Source of the DNA: a bacterium
GTDB taxonomy: Bacteria > Oederibacteriota > CAKKQC01
Direction of reading: 5' to 3'
Assembly: GCA_919901855.1 (NCBI GenBank)
Contig: CAKKQC010000073.1
Coordinates: forward strand, 1 to 20,785
DNA length: 20,785 bases
This document shows positions 13,114 to 20,102 of the stretch, one piece after another. Position 1 is the first letter of the stretch. Every line of letters starts with the position of its first letter. The notes under the pieces were generated by a model, which had not been told where the DNA came from, did no database searches, and saw only the letters and a list, made by a program, of their open reading frames with translations. The translations under genes and the position numbers were made by a program.

Positions 13114-13221
13114 GGGCCATACTTAGAGGCCGTAGCATTGGAGAACGGCCTCTGCAAGCAGTGGATAGATATCCAACGCGGCCGCGTGGCTTCTAATCGC
13201 GCCAGCCAGCGGACCGTGATT
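13114..13221 (+). repeat. Repeat C, copy 2, with extension
   Basis: GGGCCATACTTA, the perfect hairpin GAGGCCGT/ACGGCCTC (13126-13152), then the same right half as copy 1 ending CGCGCCAGCCAGCG. The last 24 bases (13198-13221) equal 6247-6270 exactly, where they form codons of the small membrane protein. Confidence 0.8.
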
Positions 13222-13256
13222 CAGCGGTAGACCTCACGGCGGTTGCCGACCTTCAA
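13221..13256 (-). pseudogene. C-terminal scrap of a RelE-type toxin
   Basis: The minus strand reads LKVGNRREVYR and stop. The V-G-x-R-R-E-V-Y ending is typical of RelE/ParE-family mRNA interferases, whose last strand carries these residues. Only about 11 codons remain between repeat C (right end 13221) and repeat B (starting 13262). The match is short, so the family call is tentative. Confidence 0.5.
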
Positions 13257-13261
13257 AGAAG

Positions 13262-13302
13262 CTGGGGCCATACTTAACATCTTAACATTCGTCCGCCACC
13301 GC
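13262..13302 (+). repeat. Repeat B, copy 3
   Basis: TGGGGCCATACTTAACATCT then TAACATTCGTCCGCCACCGC. Same orientation as the other copies; it replaces the body of the RelE remnant. Confidence 0.75.
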
Positions 13303-13343
13303 GGATGTCTCGGGTCACCGGCAGCCGGCCGGCCCTCGCAGGC

Positions 13344-13430
13344 CGGGGCCATCCTTCGTGATCGCGCGGTTGCAGACGCAACCGTTGCCAAGATGGCGGG
13401 AATATCATCACTTCGCACCGGATTCTCCCG
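13344..13430 (+). repeat. Repeat D, copy 3
   Basis: GGGGCCATCCTTCGTGATCG, perfect CGGTTGC-AGAC-GCAACCG hairpin, then AATATCATCACTTCGCACC and GGATTCTCCC. The outer stem has one change (CCAAG for CGAAG). The remaining 132 bases to 13562 hold no recognised feature beyond a weak CCACG/CGTGG stem near 13540. Confidence 0.75.
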
Positions 13431-13562
13431 ATTAAGAGGAGATCAGGGACGTATCTCAGTTACCATCAGGGCTTGACCTGTCAGCTCGCGGCCGTTGCCG
13501 CCGGAATCGTCAGCCCCCGAGGCGATCGAGCTACCCCGGCCACGCTCCGTGGTTGCGCATGG

Positions 13563-15344
13563 TCACCGCCTCACGCCCACAGGAAGGTCCTCGCCATTTG
13601 TGAAGTTGTGTGGATGCTGGCTACCGTCCGATATCCTCGCAACCATCCTGGTGACATAGCTGTTCAGCTCAAACAACTGAATCACGCCATCCATGTCGAG
13701 ATCCGCCTCGCCCTGGAGGCCGGTGAGGAGGGCATACGTGAAGGCTCCGTGGCCACGCTTTTCACCGGGGAGCTTCCATGCCGCATCTTCCAGAGATGAC
13801 TCACCGGCACGGCTGGCCGACAGAACGTACGTTCCCTCGGCTTGTCGCAATTGCTTACTGGCTTCTGCCAAGTCCTCTCCCGCCTCGCCACCCCTGGTCA
13901 TCCTCCCCATATCGAGCTCCAAGGCCCCGGAATGACAGCTATCGTTGAATACGAGCAGTTTGGACACGTTTGCCCGGATCTTCCTGGCGCTGTCCTCGAA
14001 ATCCGTCCAGCGCAAGGCATCCTCCGACAGCGTTTCAGCCGTCGAATCATACGTCATGAAGTAGTAAGCGTCAGTCGTCGCGTCCTTTCTGCCGTGTCCG
14101 GACAGGAAGATGACAACGACATCCTGAACGGAGGCTTGCCCTAGGAAGTGTTTCATCTTGCTGAGCACTTCCTTGCGCGTAACCTGCCCGTTCAGCAGGA
14201 CCTGAACATGGACCTCCCCGAAGAGTCTACCTTCCTGGCTCTTGAGCATGGCCCCGAATTGAGACGCATCAAAATCGGCAAACTGCAGCGACAATCCCGC
14301 GTCGCGATATTTCGATACGCCGATGCAGAGAGCCCACAGATTCGTCTTGAGCGCCGGAGAATGCCCGGCCGGAACCTGCTTGCCGAGCAGTTTCCGGAGG
14401 AGGACGGTGGCCACCTTCGCGGCGTCCGCCGAAGCAAAACCCGTCGAGGATTCGGCACGTTCGGTCACGCCAGTCTTCGTGTCGACCAGACGGACGGACA
14501 CCCGCGGAGTGCCCGCATACAGGGTGCATTTCCCGAGAAGGGCCTTTCTGGCACCCATGAGAGCACCCAGTTCGACCGGAGAGGTGTATGGAATGGTTCC
14601 GATCTGCTGGAATTGGTGTTCTTTCAGAGCGCGGTCCATGGTGGCACGGTCCACAACCCGATGCGTTCCGAGCTGGCCGGCGGCGTAACGGAGGATGTTG
14701 CTGAGCACGATGGCATCTCCAGCCGGAGCACCGACAGGTTCAAGATCCATCACACAGAGCACGGGATTTGGTTGGACGGCAGACGCGGCCTTCGGCATTA
14801 CACCTGATTGCACCGCCGGAATAAGCAACTTGCGCATGAGCCGTCGCACCGCAGGATCGGCCTCCGCAGGGCTGAAACCGCCCTCCTGTACCGTCTTCAC
14901 AATACGGCGCCCCTTCGTATCGAGGAGGTCAACCCACAGATAGCACTGGGCACCCAGATACCCATAGCTCCCTGTTGCGAGGAAGTCCACCACCGGCCCC
15001 GGCTCCCCAGGCAGTCCCTCGCTTTGCTCGAATCCCGTCGCCTGAAACATCGAATCCTTGAGCAACCGGAGGGCCTTCTGGTCGCTCTCGACAATCCGGT
15101 AGGTCCCCGCATTGACGGCCTCTTCTCTCACCATGTCCGCAAGAGAGGCTGCATCCACCGTGGAACTGAGCAGGGGTTCGAGATCAAGGATGGCCAGCGT
15201 TGGAGAGCCTGGCGCTCTTCCGGAAGGCTGTGCCGCGATGGCGACCGGCACCCAGCAAGACATCAAGAGGCAGGCGAGTGCCGTCATCGCTTGCGCATCA
15301 CGGTCCGGCCTTCGAGGCGACCGGGCTTGCCTTCGCCCGGTCAT
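13563..15344 (-). CDS. Exported protein: two CsgG-like domains plus caspase-like peptidase (C14)
   Basis: A 593-residue protein. A long basic start is followed by a signal segment (MTALACLLMSCWVPVAIAA). Two CsgG-like domains follow at about 49-176 (TLAILDLEP, YRIVESDQKALRLL) and 195-320 (LCVMDLEPVGAP, HRVVDRATMDRAL, LVDTKTGVTERA). The caspase-like domain spans about 335-584: LWALCIGVSKYRD, VVVIFLSGHGRKD with catalytic His417, and LVFNDSCHSGALE with catalytic Cys470. DLDMDGVIQLFE near the end is a perfect EF-hand-type loop, often seen in bacterial C14 proteins. Both catalytic residues are present, so it should be an active Cys peptidase outside the cytoplasm. The ATG at 15344 overlaps the M48 gene stop as ATGA. 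Last gene of the operon. A frame extension to 15362 is possible but less likely. Confidence 0.87.
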   Translation of the reverse strand: MTGRRQARSPRRPDRDAQAMTALACLLMSCWVPVAIAAQPSGRAPGSPTLAILDLEPLLSSTVDAASLADMVREEAVNAGTYRIVESDQKALRLLKDSMFQATGFEQSEGLPGEPGPVVDFLATGSYGYLGAQCYLWVDLLDTKGRRIVKTVQEGGFSPAEADPAVRRLMRKLLIPAVQSGVMPKAASAVQPNPVLCVMDLEPVGAPAGDAIVLSNILRYAAGQLGTHRVVDRATMDRALKEHQFQQIGTIPYTSPVELGALMGARKALLGKCTLYAGTPRVSVRLVDTKTGVTERAESSTGFASADAAKVATVLLRKLLGKQVPAGHSPALKTNLWALCIGVSKYRDAGLSLQFADFDASQFGAMLKSQEGRLFGEVHVQVLLNGQVTRKEVLSKMKHFLGQASVQDVVVIFLSGHGRKDATTDAYYFMTYDSTAETLSEDALRWTDFEDSARKIRANVSKLLVFNDSCHSGALELDMGRMTRGGEAGEDLAEASKQLRQAEGTYVLSASRAGESSLEDAAWKLPGEKRGHGAFTYALLTGLQGEADLDMDGVIQLFELNSYVTRMVARISDGSQHPHNFTNGEDLPVGVRR

Positions 15345-16726
15345 CCTCCCCCGCCTCCCCATTCGCCAAGAACCCGTTCAATCTCAGGATCGGATTTCGC
15401 TTTGAGGTACTCAACCCATGCGGATCGGCACGCCCCCCGGCACGATGCATCAAGGCTGGCTGCGTCGGCGCGGGCGCGATAGCCGACAAGACCGAGATTC
15501 CGGAGAATCACCAGTCGCGCTTTCTCGTCGGAGGGCCTCAGGCCGGACAGGATTTCGTAGGCCCGGCGCGGCCGGCCGGCATCGAGATGGGCCATCGCCA
15601 GATTGTTTCGTGCCTGCAGGTCCCCCGGACAGGCCGCCACGGCAGACTCGTATTGCTGCTGCGCCTTGACGAGCATCTCCAAGTCGCCTCCGGCCCCACC
15701 CTTGCGCGCCCGGGGCGGACCGACCTTCGCAATGAGTTCCGGCTCGAGGCACGATTCGACCAGCAGGCTGGCGCGCGGGCCCTCCATGCCGGACTCCTCC
15801 CAGAATCTGAGGTGATACGCGCATCCGAGATTACCCAGCGCGGCGGCGCTTTGGGGGAAGAAGCGCAGGATCGAGGTGAAGGTGATCACTGCGTTCCGGT
15901 GGTCTCCCGCCTCGAGCTCACCAGCCCCACTCCCGAACGAGCCCGCGGTTTTCAGGATCTGCGCCCGACCTTCCTCCAACCGGGCCAACCGCTCAGTGCA
16001 GGACGGATGATCGGAGCCCTCGACCCCCGACAGCATGCCTTCGTCTCCGTAGGCCAGATCCCCGTACTTCTCCTTGATATTCCTGAGCAACCGCACCGCG
16101 CCGTCGTACTCATAGCCGGCCCGGAGGATCCAGATGGCCCCGAAGAGGTCCGCGTTGTACTCCTGCTCCTGCCCTTCAAGGACGACGACCGAGCGCATGG
16201 CCCGCCCAAGTACGTTTGTCATCCGTTCCCGCTCGCCTTCGTTCTTCGCGACCGCCAGCACCGTCTCATCCAGCCGGCTCCCAAGTCTGCGCAAGGTCGT
16301 GGCGGTCTGAATGCTCTGCAGGTGGTGCCGGTAGACCACATGAACGGCTTCATGGCCGAGAAGGGCCGCCATAGCAGCCTCGTCCCCAGCCAGCGTCAGG
16401 ACCCAGTCCGCGGGAATGTAAATGGTCCCATCCGAAGAAGTGCAGGGACCTCCGGGATACGGATTACCCCCCTTTCTAGGTCCCACCACGAGCGCGCGCA
16501 TGGACGCACCGCCGTCCGCGACCCGCAGGATCTTCGCAAGGATGGCATCTACCAGTTGGTCATGCCGAAGCGAGTACTTCCCCTCCACGGCCTCTCCCGA
16601 GATGGCGGTGGCATCGAGTGCCTGAAGGAATGCCAAGCCGGACCCGCGATCCGAAGCGCACCACCCGGGCATGGCGAGCATGGCCAGCATGACGCCGACG
16701 GCCGACCGCACGAGATACCGCCACAC
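15341..16726 (-). CDS. Exported M48-family metallopeptidase with C-terminal TPRs
   Basis: A 461-residue protein with a signal peptide (VGVMLAMLAMPGWCA). The zinc site is HEAVH (His125, Glu126, His129), with the third ligand Glu189 in EYNADLFG, the usual M48 E-x-x-A-D. The second half is helical, with TPR-like units (LEAGDHRNAVITFTSILRFF, ALGNLGCAYHL, ARNNLAMAHLDAGRPRRAYE). This layout matches BepA/YfgC-like periplasmic proteases, which degrade or assemble outer-membrane proteins. The GTG start at 16726 lies 8 bases after the upstream stop. The gene ends in the caspase gene's start, so the two peptidases are co-translated. It is longer than the minimal M48 domain and has no membrane anchor beyond the signal peptide. 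Confidence 0.9.
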   Translation of the reverse strand: MWRYLVRSAVGVMLAMLAMPGWCASDRGSGLAFLQALDATAISGEAVEGKYSLRHDQLVDAILAKILRVADGGASMRALVVGPRKGGNPYPGGPCTSSDGTIYIPADWVLTLAGDEAAMAALLGHEAVHVVYRHHLQSIQTATTLRRLGSRLDETVLAVAKNEGERERMTNVLGRAMRSVVVLEGQEQEYNADLFGAIWILRAGYEYDGAVRLLRNIKEKYGDLAYGDEGMLSGVEGSDHPSCTERLARLEEGRAQILKTAGSFGSGAGELEAGDHRNAVITFTSILRFFPQSAAALGNLGCAYHLRFWEESGMEGPRASLLVESCLEPELIAKVGPPRARKGGAGGDLEMLVKAQQQYESAVAACPGDLQARNNLAMAHLDAGRPRRAYEILSGLRPSDEKARLVILRNLGLVGYRARADAASLDASCRGACRSAWVEYLKAKSDPEIERVLGEWGGGGG

Positions 16727-16734
16727 GGCGCCGG

Positions 16735-17559
16735 CTACTCGAGAATCAGCGCCCGGATGCGCGTCACCTCGCGATTCATGGCATCCACAACGTTCCCACC
16801 GGTGTCGGCCGCCGGCGCGGACTTCACTATTCCCGCGAGCGTCTCAACAGACGAGATCAGAGCCTCGGGAACGGCGAGTATTCCTATCAGTGACCGCTGC
16901 AGACTTTCCAGCCTCTCCGCCACCTCGGCGCAGTATTCCGCGCGCGGCGGCTCGTCCGTGCACGCGTCGTACGCGGAGGCGACCTGATAACCGAGGGACA
17001 GATAGGCGAAATCGGCAGCATGCCTGGTCGCAAAATCCTTGCGCACCTCATCGTCGAACCCATCAATGGCCCGGAAGAGGGTCAAACCGGACTCCCTGGA
17101 TGACTGCAGCTGCCGACACCGTTTGAGCAAGGCCGTCGGCGCTCCCAGGCGCTTCAGGAGCTCCTGCATGCCCTTCAGGCGGGCACGGCACGCCGTTCGG
17201 CACTCCTTGGCGCCTTTCCCGGTGTCACCAGACCTGGTCCTGCAGGAGAGCCACATGGCCTTGAACGAAGCATCGCCGTACAGAAACAGCCGGACCTGCG
17301 GGGGCGTGACCTTCTGCCCGTCCTCCTCTGCCGCCTCATCCGACACGATTCCTTTCCTTGCGGTCTTCAATGCATCGAACCCAGCCAGACGGTCGGTGTC
17401 CGCCCAGCCGGTCCCGGACATAACATCTGACAGATGGTTCTTGCCGACAGGAGCGGGAGCTGTGGGGTTGGTGGTCGCTGCAGGCTGGGCGGCCGGAACG
17501 GGCGCGGCGAGTACGACGAGCATGAGCGTGAAGCCGGCGACTATCGAGTTCAGACACAT
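16735..17559 (-). CDS. Exported helical protein of unknown function
   Basis: I do not recognise this 274-residue protein. An N-terminal signal peptide (IVAGFTLMLVVLAAPVPAAQ) precedes a low-complexity Ala/Pro/Thr linker, then a mainly helical body. Cysteines cluster in SCRTRSGDTGKGAKECRTAC (about residues 104-123), with further single Cys near 145, 210 and 221, so disulfides are possible. GGAGG, 8 bases before the ATG at 17559, decides the start against two upstream ATGs (17604 and 17574). It is second in the operon, between the FecR-domain protein and the M48 peptidase, and could be a substrate, inhibitor or adaptor for the peptidases (inference from position only). Confidence 0.75.
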   Translation of the reverse strand: MCLNSIVAGFTLMLVVLAAPVPAAQPAATTNPTAPAPVGKNHLSDVMSGTGWADTDRLAGFDALKTARKGIVSDEAAEEDGQKVTPPQVRLFLYGDASFKAMWLSCRTRSGDTGKGAKECRTACRARLKGMQELLKRLGAPTALLKRCRQLQSSRESGLTLFRAIDGFDDEVRKDFATRHAADFAYLSLGYQVASAYDACTDEPPRAEYCAEVAERLESLQRSLIGILAVPEALISSVETLAGIVKSAPAADTGGNVVDAMNREVTRIRALILE

Positions 17560-17629
17560 GGACGGTACCTCCATCAGATGCATAGTGTGGTTCCCGGACT
17601 GCAACTCACGGGATTATACACCCCACAGG

Positions 17630-18397
17630 TCACAGTCCCTCGATGCGATCCCTCCAACCCCTGGGGATCGGCTTTGGGACCGGGAGCGGCTTCCGCCCTT
17701 CGATCACGATCTGTTCGCCCTCCTCGACCACCGCGCCCAAGCCTTTCCCCGCCTCCCGAGTGTAGGCCTTCATTCCCTCAGTGGTCTCGAGCTCCAGCAG
17801 GCGCGCCGAGGCCACCGCCGGGTCGGCGACTACGTCCTGCAGGATCCAGACGTGGCCCCTGAATACCGAGACCGTTACTCGCTCGTCGTCCCTCGCGACC
17901 TCGAACCAGGTCCCCTTCACGCCCACCAGGGCGTATCCCGCCTGCACCCCGAACACATAGCCGCCGGCGCGCAGCCCCTCGACCTCCGCCCGAATGACAC
18001 CCTTGAGCAGGAGTAGCATGACGCTCCGACCCCAGGTCGAGGCACTCCACGTCAGCCGGACGTCGGTCAGGGGTCCCACCGAGAGGATCCGGCCGGTGTC
18101 CAGGGCGAGGCGGCATCGGCCACTGCTGAGCGTCACCACCTCCGCTCCATTGGCCAGCACCATGCCCGCGGAGGCTGCACGGAAGACGGTTGCCCCGGCA
18201 TCCATGGCGCGCGTCATTGGCCTGACCATGGTCACGACCGCCCCCCGAATCTCCATCCCTTCACCGGTCCGCGAACCGGCGATCTTGAGGTCATCGCCCG
18301 CCATCGCCCGCCCTGCCCATGCCGCGAAGAGGATCCCGGCAGCCAGCGCGGAACGTATCCGTTCGCAACGAATTCCGCCCCGCCGGTTGCCATTCAT
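17630..18397 (-). CDS. Exported FecR-domain protein
   Basis: A 255-residue protein with a signal peptide (SALAAGILFAAWAGRAMA). The FecR-like beta region has GATVFRAASAGMVLANGAEV, SSGRCRLALDTGRILSVGPL, and the diagnostic GYALVGVKGTWFEVARDDER (154-173) followed by VTVSVFRGHVWIL. FecR domains are periplasmic beta-rich modules; some transmit signals to sigma factors, while free-standing exported ones have unclear roles, possibly in the cell wall. No sigma factor or anti-sigma membrane segment is present here. It is first in the four-gene envelope operon, with a 70-base gap to the next gene and a perfect TATAAT 12 bases before the ATG. Confidence 0.85.
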   Translation of the reverse strand: MNGNRRGGIRCERIRSALAAGILFAAWAGRAMAGDDLKIAGSRTGEGMEIRGAVVTMVRPMTRAMDAGATVFRAASAGMVLANGAEVVTLSSGRCRLALDTGRILSVGPLTDVRLTWSASTWGRSVMLLLLKGVIRAEVEGLRAGGYVFGVQAGYALVGVKGTWFEVARDDERVTVSVFRGHVWILQDVVADPAVASARLLELETTEGMKAYTREAGKGLGAVVEEGEQIVIEGRKPLPVPKPIPRGWRDRIEGL

Positions 18398-18409
18398 GTT
18401 TACGCCCGC

Positions 18410-18415
18410 ATTATA
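18410..18415 (-). promoter_or_regulatory. Perfect -10 box of the envelope operon
   Basis: TATAAT on the minus strand, 12 bases upstream of the FecR-gene ATG, which leaves a leader of only about 5 bases. The -35 region would fall at or beside the truncated repeat C at 18436. I see no clear TTGACA. Confidence 0.55.
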
Positions 18416-18435
18416 CGCACACGAGGAGAAGAGAG

Positions 18436-18464
18436 GGTCATACTTAGAGGCCGCAGCATTGAGG
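18436..18464 (+). repeat. Repeat C, truncated copy
   Basis: GGGTCATACTTAGAGGCCGC then AGCATTGAGG. It stops before the second hairpin arm and runs into repeat G. Confidence 0.65.
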
Positions 18465-18465
18465 A

Positions 18466-18503
18466 AGACAGGGGACGCTGTTGCGTTGTTGCGTAGCTCC
18501 CCG
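18466..18503 (+). repeat. Repeat G, copy 1, with degenerate repeat A after it
   Basis: AGACAGGGGACGCTGTTGCG then TTGTTGCGTAGCTCCCCGG. The second copy is at 19492-19533. A worn repeat A (GGGAACGCGCTATAGACTCT) follows at about 18514-18540. Confidence 0.6.
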
Positions 18504-18548
18504 GATAGTGGACGGGAACGCGCTATAGACTCTTAGATCCCCCCGGCG

Positions 18549-18640
18549 CTACTCCTGCCGTGCCGCCTTCGCGAACTTCCCCACCATCGCCTTCACGGCG
18601 AGGGCGACTTCGCGCTGGCGGATGAGCTGTTGCGGAAATC
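18549..18640 (-). pseudogene. C-terminal gene scrap of unknown family
   Basis: The minus strand reads LIRQREVALAVKAMVGKFAK then AARQE and a TAG at 18549. It looks like an amphipathic C-terminal helix. As with the scrap at 12184-12300, it is bounded by repeat A on both sides (worn copy before, intact copy from 18634). No family can be named. Confidence 0.35.
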
Positions 18641-18671
18641 CGGGGACGCGCTTTAGATTCTTAGATTCTCT
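18634..18671 (+). repeat. Repeat A, copy 6
   Basis: GGAAATCC then GGGGACGCGCTTTAGATTCT and TAGATTCTC. It ends 24 bases downstream of the module 3 HEPN stop codon. Confidence 0.8.
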
Positions 18672-18695
18672 GAGCGCACCGGGGCGGGCGGGGCC

Positions 18696-19109
18696 TCAGG
18701 CCAAGGATTCCGCGGGAAGGCACGTCCGCACGGCATCGCGCGCTTTGCGGGCGATCTCGAGCGCGCCGTCCGCTTCCTTGCGGGTGGGAGGCTCCCAAGC
18801 ACCGGGGTAGCGGGATTCCACTGCGAAGCGGTTCAGGGAGATGACATCCTCTACCTTGAGGACCAGCCCGGCGGAAGTCGGCACGAGCTTCATCAGGGCG
18901 TTCAGGTCGTGAACACTTGGGAAGTCCACCGCATGCAGGACCAGCAAAGCCTTGATGTACTTCTCCACGCACTGCTGGGCATGGAAGGTGATGCCGACCA
19001 GGGAGGGATCCTCGACCCGCTCCATCTCGTGTGACGCGATGTGGAAATCCTCCTCGGCCAACCCAACCCATGGCCGCACCCGGCCCGCCCGGTCAGACGG
19101 GACGTTCAT
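18696..19109 (-). CDS. HEPN-domain protein, MNT partner (module 3)
   Basis: A 137-residue helical protein. Seen: RPWVGLAEEDFHIASHEMER (about 12-31), GITFHAQQCVEKYIKALLVL (39-58) as the HEPN hallmark, DFPSVHDLNALMKLVP (62-77), and SRYPGAWEPPTRKEADGALE, a C-terminal pattern typical of HEPN proteins (R-Y-P-x-x-W-x-P-x-x-x-E-A). Probable RNase toxin of an MNT-HEPN pair. The open frame reaches 19160, but the ATG at 19109 gives a 17-base overlap with the MNT gene, as in the broken module 1. It is intact and serves as the template for recognising the pieces at 7215-7623. Confidence 0.9.
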   Translation of the reverse strand: MNVPSDRAGRVRPWVGLAEEDFHIASHEMERVEDPSLVGITFHAQQCVEKYIKALLVLHAVDFPSVHDLNALMKLVPTSAGLVLKVEDVISLNRFAVESRYPGAWEPPTRKEADGALEIARKARDAVRTCLPAESLA

Positions 19110-19434
19110 ATAACGCCCGGCCCTCACGCATGGCCGGGCGGATGACCGTGCCCACCTCATCCCGGTCCCGCTCGACTTCCTCCGGCGTCACGACAATGAC
19201 ATCCTTCGGGATGCTCTCGCCAGAGATCTCGAGCTCGATGCGCGTAGCCAGGTTGCGCCGCGAGCCGGTCACCGGCATGACGACCAGCAGGTCCACATCA
19301 CTGTCCGGCCCCGCCGTTCCGCGGGCATGCGAACCGAACAGGATGATCCGCTCCGGGGAGAACGCCCGCACGATCCGGTCCACCATGGCCCGGATCGACG
19401 CCTCCGTGTTGCGAACAATCACGTCTTTACCCAT
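19093..19434 (-). CDS. MNT-type nucleotidyltransferase (module 3)
   Basis: A 113-residue minimal nucleotidyltransferase. Seen: ILFGSHARGTAGPDSDVDLL (about 28-47), a perfect GS-x10-D-x-D site, DVIVVTPEEVERDRDEV and GTVIRPAMREGRALYERP. It is clearly the closest relative of the MNT protein at 7607-7951. Probable antitoxin of the HEPN protein whose gene overlaps its end, acting by modification or direct binding as in HepT/MntA systems. A TATCAT box and a GGAGG/CAGGGA region precede the ATG. The stretch 19450-19461 on the plus strand (CCATGATACCCC) equals that before module 2. Confidence 0.92.
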   Translation of the reverse strand: MGKDVIVRNTEASIRAMVDRIVRAFSPERIILFGSHARGTAGPDSDVDLLVVMPVTGSRRNLATRIELEISGESIPKDVIVVTPEEVERDRDEVGTVIRPAMREGRALYERPV

Positions 19435-19491
19435 GTCCCTGCTCCACCTCCATGATACCCCCTCCCGCAGACAAACCGGTCGAAGATAGGA

Positions 19492-19533
19492 CGAAGATAG
19501 GGGACGCTGTTGCGTAGTTGCGTATCTCGCCGA
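19492..19533 (+). repeat. Repeat G, copy 2
   Basis: ACGAAGATAGGGGACGCTGT then TGCGTAGTTGCGTATCTCGC. It matches 18466-18503. A further repeat head (CGGGGACGCGCTTCAGGGG) follows at 19561. Confidence 0.6.
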
Positions 19534-19599
19534 TGGCCAGGATGCAGGCGTGGGAAGCCGCGGGGACGCGCTTCAGGGGAAGAACCGGGACGTTCTTGG

Positions 19600-19621
19600 G
19601 CCCTTCGACTTGGCTCAGGGC
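19600..19621. repeat. Short palindromic motif
   Basis: GCCCTTCGACTTGGCTCAGG plus GC, with GCCCT/AGGGC ends. This kind of CCCTTCGAC...CTCAGGGC motif recurs in many unrelated bacterial genomes. Confidence 0.45.
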
Positions 19622-19632
19622 TGGGCGAGGAA

Positions 19633-19654
19633 GACAGGCAGCAAACGGCCTGTC
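19633..19654 (-). terminator. Hairpin downstream of the DUF2283 gene
   Basis: GACAGGC and GCCTGTC form a perfect 7-base-pair stem with an 8-base loop, 16 bases past the stop codon at 19671 on the minus strand. It is followed by only a few pyrimidines (TTCCTC), so terminator activity is uncertain. Confidence 0.4.
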
Positions 19655-19670
19655 CCGACTCTCGGATTCG

Positions 19671-19877
19671 TCAGGCGGCTTGGGCAGCCAGGACCTTCCG
19701 GGTGGCGTTCAGGATGGACAGGCCAACGATACGGCCCTCCCGCAGGCGGACAATGACGCCCTCGTCGGTCACATCGGCGTCATCCGCAGGCTGGGGTGCC
19801 CCGAAGCTGATGTACAGCACGTCCCCGTCCGGATCGTAGGTGAGCTTGGTTTGGTCGATCAGCGCGCTTTTTGCCAT
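19671..19877 (-). CDS. DUF2283 family protein
   Basis: A 68-residue protein matching the DUF2283 pattern: LTYDPDGDVLYISFGAPQPA (12-31), VTDEGVIVRLREGRIVGLSI (36-55), then a short helix. Members are small beta-rich proteins, often encoded next to a small toxin-like gene and suspected to be antitoxins, though this is not proven. An AGGAGG lies 8 bases before the ATG. Upstream, a truncated frame (19859-19937) overlaps its first 19 bases, which suggests a former two-gene unit whose first gene has been lost. The protein looks complete. Confidence 0.85.
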   Translation of the reverse strand: MAKSALIDQTKLTYDPDGDVLYISFGAPQPADDADVTDEGVIVRLREGRIVGLSILNATRKVLAAQAA

Positions 19878-19937
19878 CGCATCTTCCTCCTCATGAGCTT
19901 ACCATAGCGCGAGATAAAGAACGCCGTAATGACGAAG
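19859..19937 (-). pseudogene. C-terminal scrap of the former DUF2283 partner
   Basis: The minus strand reads FFVITAFFISRYGKLMRRKM then RWQKAR and a TGA overlapping the DUF2283 start. The (V/I)-(V/I)-T-A-(F/Y)-(F/Y) strand near the C-terminus recalls small RelE/barnase-like or DUF4258-type proteins, which often precede DUF2283 genes. Repeat A starts where the frame loses sense (19937), so the body was replaced by the repeat. Family assignment is a guess. Confidence 0.5.
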
Positions 19938-19979
19938 AAGGCCGGGGGACGCGCTTTAGATTTTGAGATTATCGGGGCA
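19937..19979 (+). repeat. Repeat A, copy 8
   Basis: GAAGGCCGGGGGACGCGCTT then TAGATTTTGAGATTATCGGGGC. The 123 bases that follow, up to the hicA stop, hold no recognised feature. Confidence 0.8.
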
Positions 19980-20102
19980 CGGACGGGGGGACCGGGGGTA
20001 CGCGTCAGCGTGCCGTCACGAATGCAGCGGTGGCATGGAGCTTGGGGAGACATGCGGGAGGGAGTCTGGGGCTGCGACGTCGTTGGTCGGCCCTCTGGGG
20101 CG

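Noticed and set aside
15200-16987. 595-codon frame on the plus strand
   Set aside because: Antisense shadow of the M48 and neighbouring genes; the minus strand shows zinc and catalytic motifs.
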